DNA of 64,000 nt, taken from Cetobacterium sp050033475. Lineage in GTDB: Bacteria > Fusobacteriota > Fusobacteriia > Fusobacteriales > Fusobacteriaceae. The position numbers and the translations under genes were made by a program. The stretch spans positions 930,001 to 994,000 of the forward strand of contig NZ_CP188319.1 of the NCBI RefSeq assembly GCF_050033475.1. The letters are read 5' to 3'. Below the pieces are notes generated by a model. The model was given only the letters and a program-made list of their open reading frames with translations, was not told the origin of the DNA and did not search any database. Numbering within the stretch: the first letter of the stretch is position 1; every line of letters starts with the position of its first letter. This document shows, piece by piece, positions 8,431-16,640 of this stretch.

Positions 8431-9509
8431 TGAAACTTCTAGGTAAGGGACTAATTGGATTAGGTTTAGCAGGGCTAATTTTTTTAGGTTACAAATATCA
8501 CAATCCCTTTCAAAAAGAAGTTATAAATTTAGAAAGATTCAGTGATTACTATGTTTCTAATGTAAATACAGAGAAAACTACAGATTCAGGAGAAGTTGAA
8601 AATGGTGGTTTAGAAGTATTGAATAGTAATTTCTATGTAATTTCTAAAGATTATCTTATTGAGAATGAAATTGCATCTAATGTTGAAAGCACCAAAGAAG
8701 GGGTAGAAGAAAAGTCAAATGAGAGTGTACGTCCTGAAAAGGATATATATATTGTAAAATCAGGAGATACTCTGTATGATATTGCAAAACAATATGGAAT
8801 GGATTTAGATGTTTTAAAAGCTAATAATCCAGGAATAAAAAGTAATCTAGTTGTGGGAGATAAAATAAATATTGTAAAAGGAAATGGTATTTTTTATAAA
8901 GTTCAAAAGGGAGATTCTTTCTATAGAATAGCATCTAAATTTAGAATTTCTGTGGAAGATTTAAAAAAATACAATAAGGAATATGCGAATAATTTACAGC
9001 CAGATCAAGAACTTTTTATAAAAGATCCTAATTTAAATGTTCTTCATAAAATGGCAACAGCAACAACAAGTAAAAAAAGAAAACCAATAAATATAAAAAA
9101 TAAAAATGAGATAGTTTTGGGAAATCAATTTGCAATGCCTGTAAAATGGTCAGGAGTATCAAGTCCCTTTGGTAATAGATTTCATCCTGTGTTAAAAAGA
9201 TATATTTTACATACAGGTGTGGATTTGAAAGCTAAATATGTACCGTTACATGCTGCAAAGGATGGGAAAGTTATATATGCAGGTTATATGTCAGGTTATG
9301 GAAAAATAATAATAATAGATCATGGAAATGGATATCAGACAAGATCTGCTCACTTGAATAATATTTATGTGAAAAATGGAAATTATGTAAAATCAGGTGA
9401 AATTATTGGGAAAACAGGAATGACAGGAAGAGTTACAGGACCTCATTTACACTTTGAAATCAGAAAAGATAATCGACCTTATGATCCTATGAAATATTTG
9501 AGAAGATAA
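8430..9509 (+). CDS. LysM and M23-family murein endopeptidase, membrane-anchored
   Basis: A 359-residue envelope protein. Residues 1-20 form a signal anchor, followed by a variable stretch and two LysM peptidoglycan-binding repeats (YIVKSGDTLYDIAKQYG and YKVQKGDSFYRIASKF). The M23 peptidase domain keeps its zinc ligands: HTGVDL, HGNGYQTRSAH and GPHLHFEI. It should cut peptidoglycan cross-links or, less likely, activate amidases; the intact zinc motifs favour a real peptidase. The ATG at 8430 overlaps the rho stop (TGATG); a GTG one codon upstream is the alternative. Confidence 0.92.
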   Translation: MKLLGKGLIGLGLAGLIFLGYKYHNPFQKEVINLERFSDYYVSNVNTEKTTDSGEVENGGLEVLNSNFYVISKDYLIENEIASNVESTKEGVEEKSNESVRPEKDIYIVKSGDTLYDIAKQYGMDLDVLKANNPGIKSNLVVGDKINIVKGNGIFYKVQKGDSFYRIASKFRISVEDLKKYNKEYANNLQPDQELFIKDPNLNVLHKMATATTSKKRKPINIKNKNEIVLGNQFAMPVKWSGVSSPFGNRFHPVLKRYILHTGVDLKAKYVPLHAAKDGKVIYAGYMSGYGKIIIIDHGNGYQTRSAHLNNIYVKNGNYVKSGEIIGKTGMTGRVTGPHLHFEIRKDNRPYDPMKYLRR

Positions 9510-9510
9510 G

Positions 9511-9538
9511 TAGAGAGTGAATATTTCACTCTCTATTT
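9511..9538 (+). terminator. Possible terminator after the M23 peptidase gene
   Basis: TAGAGAGTGAA (9511-9521) pairs perfectly with TTCACTCTCTA (9525-9535) across a 3-base loop. The T tract is weak (TTTGATT), so it may be only partly effective before ispG. Confidence 0.6.
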
Positions 9539-9559
9539 GATTATTTAAAGGAGAAAAAT

Positions 9560-10615
9560 ATGAAAATAACAAAGGAAGTTAAAGTAGGGAATTTAATATT
9601 AGGAGGAGAGAATCAAATTATAATTCAATCTATGACTAATACTCCTACTCATGACGTAGAAAAGACAGTTAAGCAAATTAAAAATTTGGAAGCTGCAGGG
9701 TGCCAAATGGTAAGAGTAACTGTAAATAGTAAGGAGGCTGCAGAAGCTATAGGTTTAATAAAGAAAAATATAAATATACCTTTAGTAGCAGATATTCACT
9801 TTGATTATAGATTAGCTCTTTTAGCAATGGAGAATGGCATAGACAAACTAAGAATTAATCCAGGAAATATAGGGGATGAAGAAAAGATAAAAATAGTAGT
9901 GGATATGGCAAAGAAAAAAAATATCCCTATTAGAATAGGAGTAAATTCAGGTTCTATAGAGAAGAGAATTTTAGAAAAATATGGAAAACCAACTGCAGAT
10001 GCTATGGTAGAAAGTGCAATGTATCATATATCTCTATTGGAAAAATATGGGTTTGAAAATATTGTAATTTCATTAAAATCGAGTAATGTAAAAATGATGG
10101 TAGAGGCCTATAGAAAAATTTCAAATTTAGTAAATTATCCACTACATTTAGGAGTAACAGAAGCAGGAACCGCATTCCAAGGAACAGTAAAATCAGCTAT
10201 AGGAATAGGATCTCTATTGGTAGATGGAATCGGAAGTACAATTAGAGTTTCTTTAACAGAGGACCCTGTGGAGGAAATAAAGGTTGCTAAGGAAATTTTA
10301 AAAGTTTTAGGATTAATTGAAAGTGGAGTTGAAATTATATCTTGCCCAACTTGTGGAAGAACTGAAATTGATTTAATAGGATTAGCTAAAAGAGTAGAAA
10401 AGGAATTTTCGAGCTTAAATGGAAAAATAAAAATAGCTGTTATGGGTTGTGTAGTTAATGGACCAGGAGAAGCTAAAGAAGCTGATTATGGAGTTGCAGG
10501 CGGAAAGGGAGTTGGTGTTCTTTTCAAAAAAGGGAATATTGTAAAAAAAGTTGATGAAAAGGATATAATAGATGAACTTAAAGCCCTTATTGATGAAGAT
10601 TTTAATAAAGATTAA
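9560..10615 (+). CDS. ispG: 4-hydroxy-3-methylbut-2-en-1-yl diphosphate synthase
   Basis: A 351-residue iron-sulfur enzyme of the methylerythritol phosphate (MEP) route, making HMBPP from MEcPP. The TIM-barrel half starts IQSMTNTPTHDVEKTVKQI. The C-terminal cluster cysteines are in SCPTCGRTE and the conserved VMGCVVNGPGEA, as in the short bacterial form. With ispA at 16633 it shows that isoprenoids are made by the MEP route. It has an AAAGGAGAAAAAT ribosome site. It seems to stand alone, after a weak hairpin and before the ECF sigma gene. Confidence 0.97.
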   Translation: MKITKEVKVGNLILGGENQIIIQSMTNTPTHDVEKTVKQIKNLEAAGCQMVRVTVNSKEAAEAIGLIKKNINIPLVADIHFDYRLALLAMENGIDKLRINPGNIGDEEKIKIVVDMAKKKNIPIRIGVNSGSIEKRILEKYGKPTADAMVESAMYHISLLEKYGFENIVISLKSSNVKMMVEAYRKISNLVNYPLHLGVTEAGTAFQGTVKSAIGIGSLLVDGIGSTIRVSLTEDPVEEIKVAKEILKVLGLIESGVEIISCPTCGRTEIDLIGLAKRVEKEFSSLNGKIKIAVMGCVVNGPGEAKEADYGVAGGKGVGVLFKKGNIVKKVDEKDIIDELKALIDEDFNKD

Positions 10616-10676
10616 AACTTTTTTATTAATAGATTAGTCTAAATAATGAAAAGGTGATTTTACAGTGAGGGATTAA

Positions 10677-11129
10677 ATGGACTTTGAAGAAATTTATGAT
10701 ATGTATTTTGATAGAGTTTACTACAAAATACTAGGAGCGGTGAAGAATGAGGAAGATGCTGAAGATATAGCTCAAGAAGTTTTTATAAGTGTCTATAAAA
10801 ACTTAAAGGGATTTCGTCAAGATAGTAATCTTTATACGTGGATTTATAGAATAGCAATAAATAAGATTTATGACTTCTTTAGAAGAAAAAAAGAGAGTGT
10901 TGAGTTAAATGATGAGATTTTAACTATTGAATCAGACAATGATGTACATAGCTCTATAATATTGGAAGAAAAATTAAAAAAATTATCTTCACAGGAAAAA
11001 GAAATCGTAATACTGAAAGATATCTATGGGTATAAATTAAGAGAAATTTCAGATATGAAGGGATTAAATGTCTCTACTGTAAAAACTATATATTATAAGG
11101 CTATTAAGGATATGGGAGGTGCGTTTTAG
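10677..11129 (+). CDS. ECF-type RNA polymerase sigma factor
   Basis: A 150-residue group 4 sigma factor, shorter than the usual 170-190. Region 2 is MYFDRVYYKILGAVKNEEDAEDIAQEVFI and the following YTWIYRIAINKIYDFFRRKK (-10 recognition). Region 4 is LSSQEKEIVILKDIYGYKLREISDMKGLNVSTVKTIYYKAIKDM (-35 recognition); these stretches are given here in pieces and overlap the family pattern well. The next gene begins one base after its stop and codes for a membrane-spanning protein, the usual anti-sigma layout. Target promoters are unknown. Confidence 0.92.
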   Translation: MDFEEIYDMYFDRVYYKILGAVKNEEDAEDIAQEVFISVYKNLKGFRQDSNLYTWIYRIAINKIYDFFRRKKESVELNDEILTIESDNDVHSSIILEEKLKKLSSQEKEIVILKDIYGYKLREISDMKGLNVSTVKTIYYKAIKDMGGAF

Positions 11130-11130
11130 G

Positions 11131-11445
11131 ATGACGCCAAAGGAGAAAGTGAGAGCCAACATATATAAAACATTATTAGAAGAAGAAAAAAAGAGAAATA
11201 AAAAGATGTCAATATTATCAGTTTCCCTTTTTATGGTTGGAATATTTACTGGAAGCACTTATGATCTTATTTTTGATGGTGCTAATAGTTTTCCAGGACT
11301 TAAAGTTACAAGTTTAAAGAAAGAAATAAATAATATTAAAAATAATGATTGGACAATAGATCATCTATATAGAAATGATTCTTTATTTAAGGGTAATGAA
11401 GACTTTAATACAGAGAAACTATTTGTTTCTGAACTACAAATATAG
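11131..11445 (+). CDS. Single-pass membrane protein, candidate anti-sigma factor
   Basis: A 104-residue protein with a charged cytoplasmic N-terminus (residues 1-28, rich in K/E/R), one membrane segment near residues 29-50 (ILSVSLFMVGIFTGSTYDLI) and a periplasmic tail of about 55 residues. I chose the ATG right after the sigma stop because GGGAGGT lies 10 bases before it; a GTG at 11119 overlaps that site. No zinc-binding HxxxCxxC motif is present, so it is not a classic ZAS anti-sigma. The anti-sigma role is inferred from position and topology only, as with CnrY-type short anti-sigmas. Confidence 0.6.
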   Translation: MTPKEKVRANIYKTLLEEEKKRNKKMSILSVSLFMVGIFTGSTYDLIFDGANSFPGLKVTSLKKEINNIKNNDWTIDHLYRNDSLFKGNEDFNTEKLFVSELQI

Positions 11446-11457
11446 TGGAGGAAACCT

Positions 11458-11868
11458 ATGAAGAAGGTTATAAGTTTATTATTTTTTTTACTTTTGGGAG
11501 TATCATCATTTAGTGAAGAAGGGCTAGGAATAATTGGTGATCAAGATTTCCAAAAAGTAGGAGTTTCTCAACAGAATATTGATGAAGTTAAAAAAATAAT
11601 AAATGAGGCAAGTAATAAATATAAAATGTTGGTTTTAGATAAAAAATCAATAGAGATAGAAGTTAATAAATGTATTTTAGATGGTGCAGAGAAAAATTTA
11701 GATAAACTAGATAATTTAGCTGATCAATTGGGAGACATAGAAGCTCAAATGATTAAAGATAAGTTTAGATATCAAATAGCTGTACAGAAATATATCTCTA
11801 CAGAACAATATGTAAAGGCCAGAGAATTGGCTTTAGAGAGATTACAAGAGTTAAATAAAAAGAAATAA
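11458..11868 (+). CDS. Small periplasmic helical protein (Spy/CpxP/CnrX-like in layout)
   Basis: A 136-residue protein with signal peptide (cleavage near LLGVSSFSEE) and an almost wholly helical, charged mature part. A C-terminal ISTEQYVKARELALERLQE resembles the LTxxQ-type hairpins of CpxP/Spy/ZraP. It has a single cysteine (NKCIL). It is third in an operon with an ECF sigma gene and a membrane protein, the same cast as CnrH-CnrY-CnrX of metal-sensing ECF systems, where the periplasmic member is the sensor. Sensor or chaperone role is inference. A terminator follows immediately. Confidence 0.6.
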   Translation: MKKVISLLFFLLLGVSSFSEEGLGIIGDQDFQKVGVSQQNIDEVKKIINEASNKYKMLVLDKKSIEIEVNKCILDGAEKNLDKLDNLADQLGDIEAQMIKDKFRYQIAVQKYISTEQYVKARELALERLQELNKKK

Positions 11869-11875
11869 AAGAAGG

Positions 11876-11913
11876 GCAACCTTTGGAATATTTGTTCTGT
11901 AGGTTGCTTTTTT
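11876..11913 (+). terminator. Terminator of the ECF sigma operon
   Basis: GCAACCT (11876-11882) pairs with AGGTTGC (11901-11907) around an 18-base loop, then seven T. Confidence 0.85.
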
Positions 11914-11915
11914 TA

Positions 11916-11944
11916 TTGACTTTTTCTATAAATAAAACTAGAAT
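11916..11944 (+). promoter_or_regulatory. Promoter of the DUF1456 gene
   Basis: TTGACT (11916-11921), 17 bases, TAGAAT (11939-11944), directly after the preceding T tract. Confidence 0.75.
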
Positions 11945-11995
11945 ATGTTGTTATACTTAAATTAGAAATGTAAATAATTTTAGGAGGATATATAG

Positions 11996-12484
11996 ATGAG
12001 AAATAATGATGTAATTAGAAGAGTGAGATATGCTTTAAAAATAAACAATAGAAATCTTATTCATGTGTTTCAATTAGGTGGACTTACAATTTCTGAAGAG
12101 GAATTAGAAGGATTATTAAAAAGAGAAGAGGAAGAAGGAGCTGTAAATTGTAATAACAAGACTCTAGATGCCTTTTTAACAGGATTAATTACTTATAAAA
12201 GAGGAAAATTAGATCCTAGTAAATCTCCAGCAAACGTAGATACATTAAGCAATAATGCTAAAAATGTAAATAATTACGTATTAAAAAAATTAAGAATAGC
12301 TTTAGCATTTAGAAGTGAAGATATGTTAGAAGCGTTTAAATTAGGAGGAGTAAAAATTTCTGAATCTGAATTAAGTGCTTTATTCAGAAAACCTGATCAT
12401 AAAAATTATAGAGAATGCGGAGATAAATTTGTAAGAGTGTTCATAAAAGGTTTAGTAGCAATGTTTAGAGGAGACGAAGAGTAA
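11996..12484 (+). CDS. DUF1456 (YehS-like) family protein
   Basis: A 162-residue soluble protein made of two copies of one domain. Copy one is RRVRYALKINNRNLIHVFQLGG, ending FLTGLITYKRGK; copy two is KKLRIALAFRSEDMLEAFKLGG, ending FIKGLVAMFRG. This twofold layout and length match the DUF1456/YehS family, whose function is not known to me. It has its own promoter and strong ribosome site (TAGGAGGATATATAG), so it is probably a single-gene unit ahead of prfA. Confidence 0.85.
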   Translation: MRNNDVIRRVRYALKINNRNLIHVFQLGGLTISEEELEGLLKREEEEGAVNCNNKTLDAFLTGLITYKRGKLDPSKSPANVDTLSNNAKNVNNYVLKKLRIALAFRSEDMLEAFKLGGVKISESELSALFRKPDHKNYRECGDKFVRVFIKGLVAMFRGDEE

Positions 12485-12493
12485 TTTCTATTT

Positions 12494-12522
12494 TTGCTTT
12501 TTATATAGTATTATGATATAAT
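12494..12522 (+). promoter_or_regulatory. Promoter of prfA-prmC-queA-rsmD
   Basis: TTGCTT (12494-12499), 17 bases, TATAAT (12517-12522), just past the end of the DUF1456 gene. Confidence 0.75.
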
Positions 12523-12564
12523 TTATAAGTTAAAGTATAGAAAAAAAAGGGAGTTGATTTAGTA

Positions 12565-13641
12565 GTGTTCGCTAAATTAGAAGAAGTAATTCAAAAACAC
12601 GATGAACTTTTACATGATCTTGGATCACCAGAAGTTTTAGCTGATCCAAAAAAAATGATGGAATTAAATAAAGCTTTAAATGATATGACAGAAATTGTTG
12701 AAAAATACAAGGAATATAAAAGATATCAAGAAGATTTAGAGTTCATAAAGGAAAATATCAGAGGAGAAAAAGATCCTGATATGAGAGAAATGATGAATGA
12801 AGAGATGAAAGAATTAGAAGAAACTATTCCTGGAATAGAAAATGAATTAAAAATTCTTTTATTACCTAAGGATCCTAATGATGAGAGAAACGTTATCATA
12901 GAAATTAGAGGAGGAGCTGGAGGAGACGAAGCTGCTCTATTTGCTGCAAACCTATTTAGAATGTATACTAGATATGCAGAAAGAAAAAAATGGAAAATAG
13001 ATGTAATTGAAAAGCAAGATGTTGGTGTAGGTGGATTAAAAGAGGTTGTATTTACAATTGATGGACATGGAGCTTATTCAAAATTAAAATTTGAATCGGG
13101 AGTACATAGAGTACAAAGAGTTCCTGAAACTGAATCAGCTGGAAGAATTCATACTTCAACAGCAACTGTTGCAGTTTTACCAGAAATTGATGAAGTTCAA
13201 CAAATTCAAAAAGTAAATCCTTCTGAATTAAAGATAGATACATATAGAGCTGGAGGAGCTGGAGGTCAGCACGTAAACATGACTGACTCTGCAGTAAGAA
13301 TTACTCACTTACCTACTGGAATTGTAGTTCAATGTCAAGATGAAAGATCTCAGTTAAAAAATAGAGAAAAAGCTATGAAACATCTTTTATCAAAATTATA
13401 TGAGATGGAATTAGAAGCTCAAAGAAAATCTGTAGAAAGTGAAAGAAGATTACAGGTTGGAACTGGAGATAGATCTGAAAAAATAAGAACATATAACTAT
13501 CCACAAGGTAGAATAACTGATCACAGAATAAAATATACTGTTCACCAATTAGATGCATTTATGGATGGAGATTTAGACGATATGATAGATGCTCTAACAA
13601 CATTCTATCAAGCAGAAATGTTAGCAAGTTCAGGGGAGTAA
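12565..13641 (+). CDS. prfA: Peptide chain release factor 1
   Basis: A 358-residue class I release factor for UAG and UAA. The anticodon-like tripeptide is P-E-T (residues 187-189 in RVPETES), the RF1 form rather than the SPF of RF2. The peptidyl-transferase GGQ is at 233-235 in YRAGGAGGQHVN. The start is GTG; no ATG is suitably placed, and the AGGGAG site is about 12 bases upstream. The next gene, prmC, encodes the enzyme that methylates the GGQ glutamine, a classic pairing. Confidence 0.97.
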   Translation: MFAKLEEVIQKHDELLHDLGSPEVLADPKKMMELNKALNDMTEIVEKYKEYKRYQEDLEFIKENIRGEKDPDMREMMNEEMKELEETIPGIENELKILLLPKDPNDERNVIIEIRGGAGGDEAALFAANLFRMYTRYAERKKWKIDVIEKQDVGVGGLKEVVFTIDGHGAYSKLKFESGVHRVQRVPETESAGRIHTSTATVAVLPEIDEVQQIQKVNPSELKIDTYRAGGAGGQHVNMTDSAVRITHLPTGIVVQCQDERSQLKNREKAMKHLLSKLYEMELEAQRKSVESERRLQVGTGDRSEKIRTYNYPQGRITDHRIKYTVHQLDAFMDGDLDDMIDALTTFYQAEMLASSGE

Positions 13642-13645
13642 TCCT

Positions 13646-14764
13646 ATGGATTTACTAAGTATACTTAAATTTTCAGAGGAGTATTTAAAAAAATACTCCT
13701 TTTCAAAACCTCGTTTGGAAAGTGAAAAAATAATAGCCCATGTGTTAAAGTTAGATAGAATAAGTTTATATGCTTATTTTGATTTGGAATTAACAGAGGA
13801 ACAGAAGACTGAAATAAAAAGTTTTCTGAAAGAAATGGCTAGAAAACGTGTAGAATTTTCTCAATTATTAAAAGAAAAAACTACAGTTGAAGATATAAAA
13901 AGCTATCAAGATGAGAATAGAGAACTTTTAAGAAAAAGTATAGAATACTTAAAAAATAATAATGTAGCTGATTCTAGATTGGATGCAGAATATATTTTCG
14001 CAGAGGTTTTAGGAGTTACAAGAGCTACATTAACTTTAAATTTTCATAGAAAAATAAAAGAAGAAGAAAAACAAAAAATAAGAGAGATGCTTATTGAAAG
14101 AGGGAAAAAGAAAAGACCTCTTCAATATATATTAGGAGAATGGGAATTTTTTGGTCTTCCTTTTAAAGTTGATGAAAGAGTTTTAATTCCAAGGGCTGAT
14201 ACAGAAATATTAGTTGAACAATGTAAATTTATATTAGAACAAATGGAAAATCCTAAGGTTTTAGATATAGGAACTGGAAGTGGAGCCATTAGTATAACTT
14301 TAGGAAAGATAGTTCCAACTGCAATAGTTCTAGGTGCTGATATAAGTTCCGATGCTTTAGCAGTAGCTGAAAAAAATAAGCATTTAAATAAAGTTAATAA
14401 TGTAAATTTTATAAAATCAGATATATTTTCTAATATAATCGATAAGGAATACGATTTAATAGTATCAAATCCTCCATATATTCCTCAAAGTGAATATGAA
14501 ACTTTAATGGATGAAGTAAAAAACCATGAACCTAAGGGAGCATTAACAGACTCTGGAGATGGATATTATTTTTATAAAACAATTTCAAAGGAAGGGAAAA
14601 ATCACTTAAAAAAAGGTGGATATTTAGCTTTTGAAGTGGGATATAATCAAGCCCAAGAAGTTGCAAAATTTATGGAAAATGATGGCTATGATATTGTCGC
14701 TATAGTTAAAGACTATGGAAATATCGAAAGAGTTGTTATAGGAAGAAAGAATGGTGAAAAGTAA
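13646..14764 (+). CDS. prmC: Release factor glutamine methyltransferase with duplicated N-terminal domain
   Basis: A 372-residue SAM-dependent methyltransferase. The catalytic half has the SAM loop DIGTGSGAI (207-215) and the NPPY motif at about 275-278, which holds the release-factor glutamine. E. coli PrmC is 277 residues; here there are about 90 extra residues in front. They look like a second copy of the helical release-factor-binding domain: residues 9-71 (SEEYLKKYSF, RLESEKIIAHVLKLDR, EEQKTEIKSFLKEMARKR) align by eye with 98-158 (SIEYLKNNNV, RLDAEYIFAEVLGVTR, EEEKQKIREMLIERGKKKR). It is four bases downstream of prfA and overlaps queA by one base. Confidence 0.93.
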   Translation: MDLLSILKFSEEYLKKYSFSKPRLESEKIIAHVLKLDRISLYAYFDLELTEEQKTEIKSFLKEMARKRVEFSQLLKEKTTVEDIKSYQDENRELLRKSIEYLKNNNVADSRLDAEYIFAEVLGVTRATLTLNFHRKIKEEEKQKIREMLIERGKKKRPLQYILGEWEFFGLPFKVDERVLIPRADTEILVEQCKFILEQMENPKVLDIGTGSGAISITLGKIVPTAIVLGADISSDALAVAEKNKHLNKVNNVNFIKSDIFSNIIDKEYDLIVSNPPYIPQSEYETLMDEVKNHEPKGALTDSGDGYYFYKTISKEGKNHLKKGGYLAFEVGYNQAQEVAKFMENDGYDIVAIVKDYGNIERVVIGRKNGEK

Positions 14765-15795
14765 TGTCAACAATGTTAAGTGATTATGATTATCATTTAC
14801 CAGAGGAATTAATAGGACAAAAACCAAGAGAACCTAGAGATCATTCGAAGTTAATGGTTGTAAATAAAGAAAATAAGACAATAGAACATAAGCATTTCTA
14901 TGATATTATAGATTATTTAAATGAGGGAGATGTTTTAGTTAGAAATTCAACTAAAGTTATCCCTGCTAGACTATTTGGACATAAGGATACAGGTGGAGTT
15001 TTAGAAATTCTTTTAATAAAAAGAATAGATTTAAATACATGGGAATGTCTATTAAAACCTGCTAAGAAATTAAAAGTAGGTCAAAAATTATATATAGGAG
15101 AAAATAGTGAGTTAATTGGAGAACTTATTGAAATTAGAGAAGATGGAAATAGGATTTTAAAATTTACTTATGAGGGAGCTTTTGAAGAAGTTTTAGATAA
15201 ACTTGGAAAAATGCCTCTGCCACCATATATAGTTGAAAGTCTTTCGGAAAAAGAAAGATATCAGACAGTTTATGCAATAAAAGGAGAATCTGTTGCGGCA
15301 CCAACAGCTGGATTACATTTTACAAAGGAATTACTTGAAAAGATAGAAGAAAAGGGTGTAACTATAGTAGATGTATTTTTAGAAGTTGGTCTAGGAACAT
15401 TTAGACCTGTACAAACAGAAAATGTATTAGATCATAAGATGCATGAAGAGCATTTTGAAATTCCAAAGGAATCTGCAGAGATTATAAATAAAGCTAAGAA
15501 GGAAGGAAGAAGAATAATTGCAGTAGGAACTACTTCAGTAAGAGCTTTAGAATCTTCAGTAGATAAGGAGGGGAATTTAATTTCTCAAGGAGCAGACACT
15601 GAAATTTTTATATATCCAGGTTATAAATTTAAAATAGTGGATGCTTTAATAACAAATTTCCATTTACCTAAATCTACTCTACTAATGCTAGTTTCTGCTT
15701 TTTCCACAAGAGAATTTATGCTAGATGTCTATAAAAAAGCTGTTGAAAATGAATATCATTTCTTTAGCTTTGGAGATGCGATGTTCATCTATTAA
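14764..15795 (+). CDS. queA: S-adenosylmethionine:tRNA ribosyltransferase-isomerase
   Basis: A 343-residue enzyme that transfers and isomerises the ribosyl part of SAM to 7-aminomethyl-7-deazaguanine in tRNA, giving epoxyqueuosine. Family marks include DYDYHLPEELIGQKP at the start, RDHSKLMV, APTAGLHFT, LEVGLGTFRPV and the C-terminal TNFHLPKSTLLMLVSAF. The ATG overlaps the prmC stop by one base; an ATG three codons further in is possible. Length is normal. No other queuosine gene is in the window. Confidence 0.97.
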   Translation: MSTMLSDYDYHLPEELIGQKPREPRDHSKLMVVNKENKTIEHKHFYDIIDYLNEGDVLVRNSTKVIPARLFGHKDTGGVLEILLIKRIDLNTWECLLKPAKKLKVGQKLYIGENSELIGELIEIREDGNRILKFTYEGAFEEVLDKLGKMPLPPYIVESLSEKERYQTVYAIKGESVAAPTAGLHFTKELLEKIEEKGVTIVDVFLEVGLGTFRPVQTENVLDHKMHEEHFEIPKESAEIINKAKKEGRRIIAVGTTSVRALESSVDKEGNLISQGADTEIFIYPGYKFKIVDALITNFHLPKSTLLMLVSAFSTREFMLDVYKKAVENEYHFFSFGDAMFIY

Positions 15796-15809
15796 TAAGA
15801 GGTGAAAGT

Positions 15810-16358
15810 ATGAGAATAATAGCTGGAGAAGCTAAGGGAAAAACAATAAAATGTAGAAAAGGATTGGATACAAGACCAACACTAGATAGTGTTAAAGAAT
15901 CCTTATTTTCTATAATAGCTCCCTATGTGCCTGAAGCTAGAGTATTAGATTTATTCAGTGGTACTGGTAATTTAGCTCTAGAATCTTTAAGTAGAGGAGC
16001 AAAAAGAGCTGTTATGATTGAAAAAGATGCGGATGCATTAAAAATTATAATAGAAAATATAAATAATTTAGGTTATGAAGGAAAATCTAGAGCTTATAAA
16101 AATGATGTTTTAAGAGCTGTTGATATTCTAGGAAGAAAAGGAGAAAAATTTGATCTTGTATTTATGGATCCTCCTTATAAATTAGAATTATGTGAAAAAG
16201 TAATGGAAAAAATTCAAGAGAACGGTCTTTTAGCTGAAGGTGGATTAATAATATGTGAGCACCATGTTTTTGAAGAGCTTAAGGATGTTGTTGGAGAATT
16301 TAAAAAAGCTGATGAAAGAAAATACGGTAAAAAATGTATGACATTTTATACAAGATAA
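15810..16358 (+). CDS. rsmD: 16S rRNA (guanine(966)-N(2))-methyltransferase
   Basis: A 182-residue Rossmann-fold methyltransferase modifying G966 of 16S rRNA. It shows the family start MRIIAGEAKGKTIKC, TRPTLDSVKESLFS, the SAM-binding LDLFSGTGNLALESLSRGA and the catalytic MDPPY. Length fits RsmD (about 180-200). It closes the prfA-prmC-queA-rsmD translation-modification operon, 14 bases after queA, and is followed by a strong terminator. Confidence 0.95.
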   Translation: MRIIAGEAKGKTIKCRKGLDTRPTLDSVKESLFSIIAPYVPEARVLDLFSGTGNLALESLSRGAKRAVMIEKDADALKIIIENINNLGYEGKSRAYKNDVLRAVDILGRKGEKFDLVFMDPPYKLELCEKVMEKIQENGLLAEGGLIICEHHVFEELKDVVGEFKKADERKYGKKCMTFYTR

Positions 16359-16363
16359 TTATT

Positions 16364-16394
16364 TAGCCACAGAATTTTCTGTGGCTAGTTTTAT
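16364..16394 (+). terminator. Terminator of the prfA operon
   Basis: TAGCCACAGAA (16364-16374) pairs perfectly with TTCTGTGGCTA (16377-16387), followed by a broken T run (GTTTTATTT). Confidence 0.82.
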
Positions 16395-16412
16395 TTCTAA
16401 GGAGGAACTTTT

Positions 16413-16640
16413 ATGAAAAAAAATAGTTTTGAATATAATTTACAAATGATAGATGAAATTATTAGTAAATTAGAAATGGGTACTTTAGGATTGAATGACT
16501 CAATAAAGGAATATGAAAAAGCTATGAAATTATTAAAGAAATCCAATGAAATGTTAGAAGAAGGAGAAGGAATAATAAAGAAAATTTCCTTAGGAGAAAA
16601 TGGAGAAATTCTTGAAGAGGTGGTAGAGGAAAATGTTTAA
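16413..16640 (+). CDS. xseB: Exodeoxyribonuclease VII small subunit
   Basis: A 75-residue helical protein with the XseB pattern: FEYNLQMIDEIISKLEMGTLGLNDSIKEYEKA in two pieces, then a second helix ending LEEGEG. It binds the XseA large subunit to degrade single-stranded DNA; xseA is not in this window. The ribosome site is AAGGAGGAAC. The last eight bases overlap the ispA start, so the two are coupled, a gene order common in many bacteria. Confidence 0.92.
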   Translation: MKKNSFEYNLQMIDEIISKLEMGTLGLNDSIKEYEKAMKLLKKSNEMLEEGEGIIKKISLGENGEILEEVVEENV

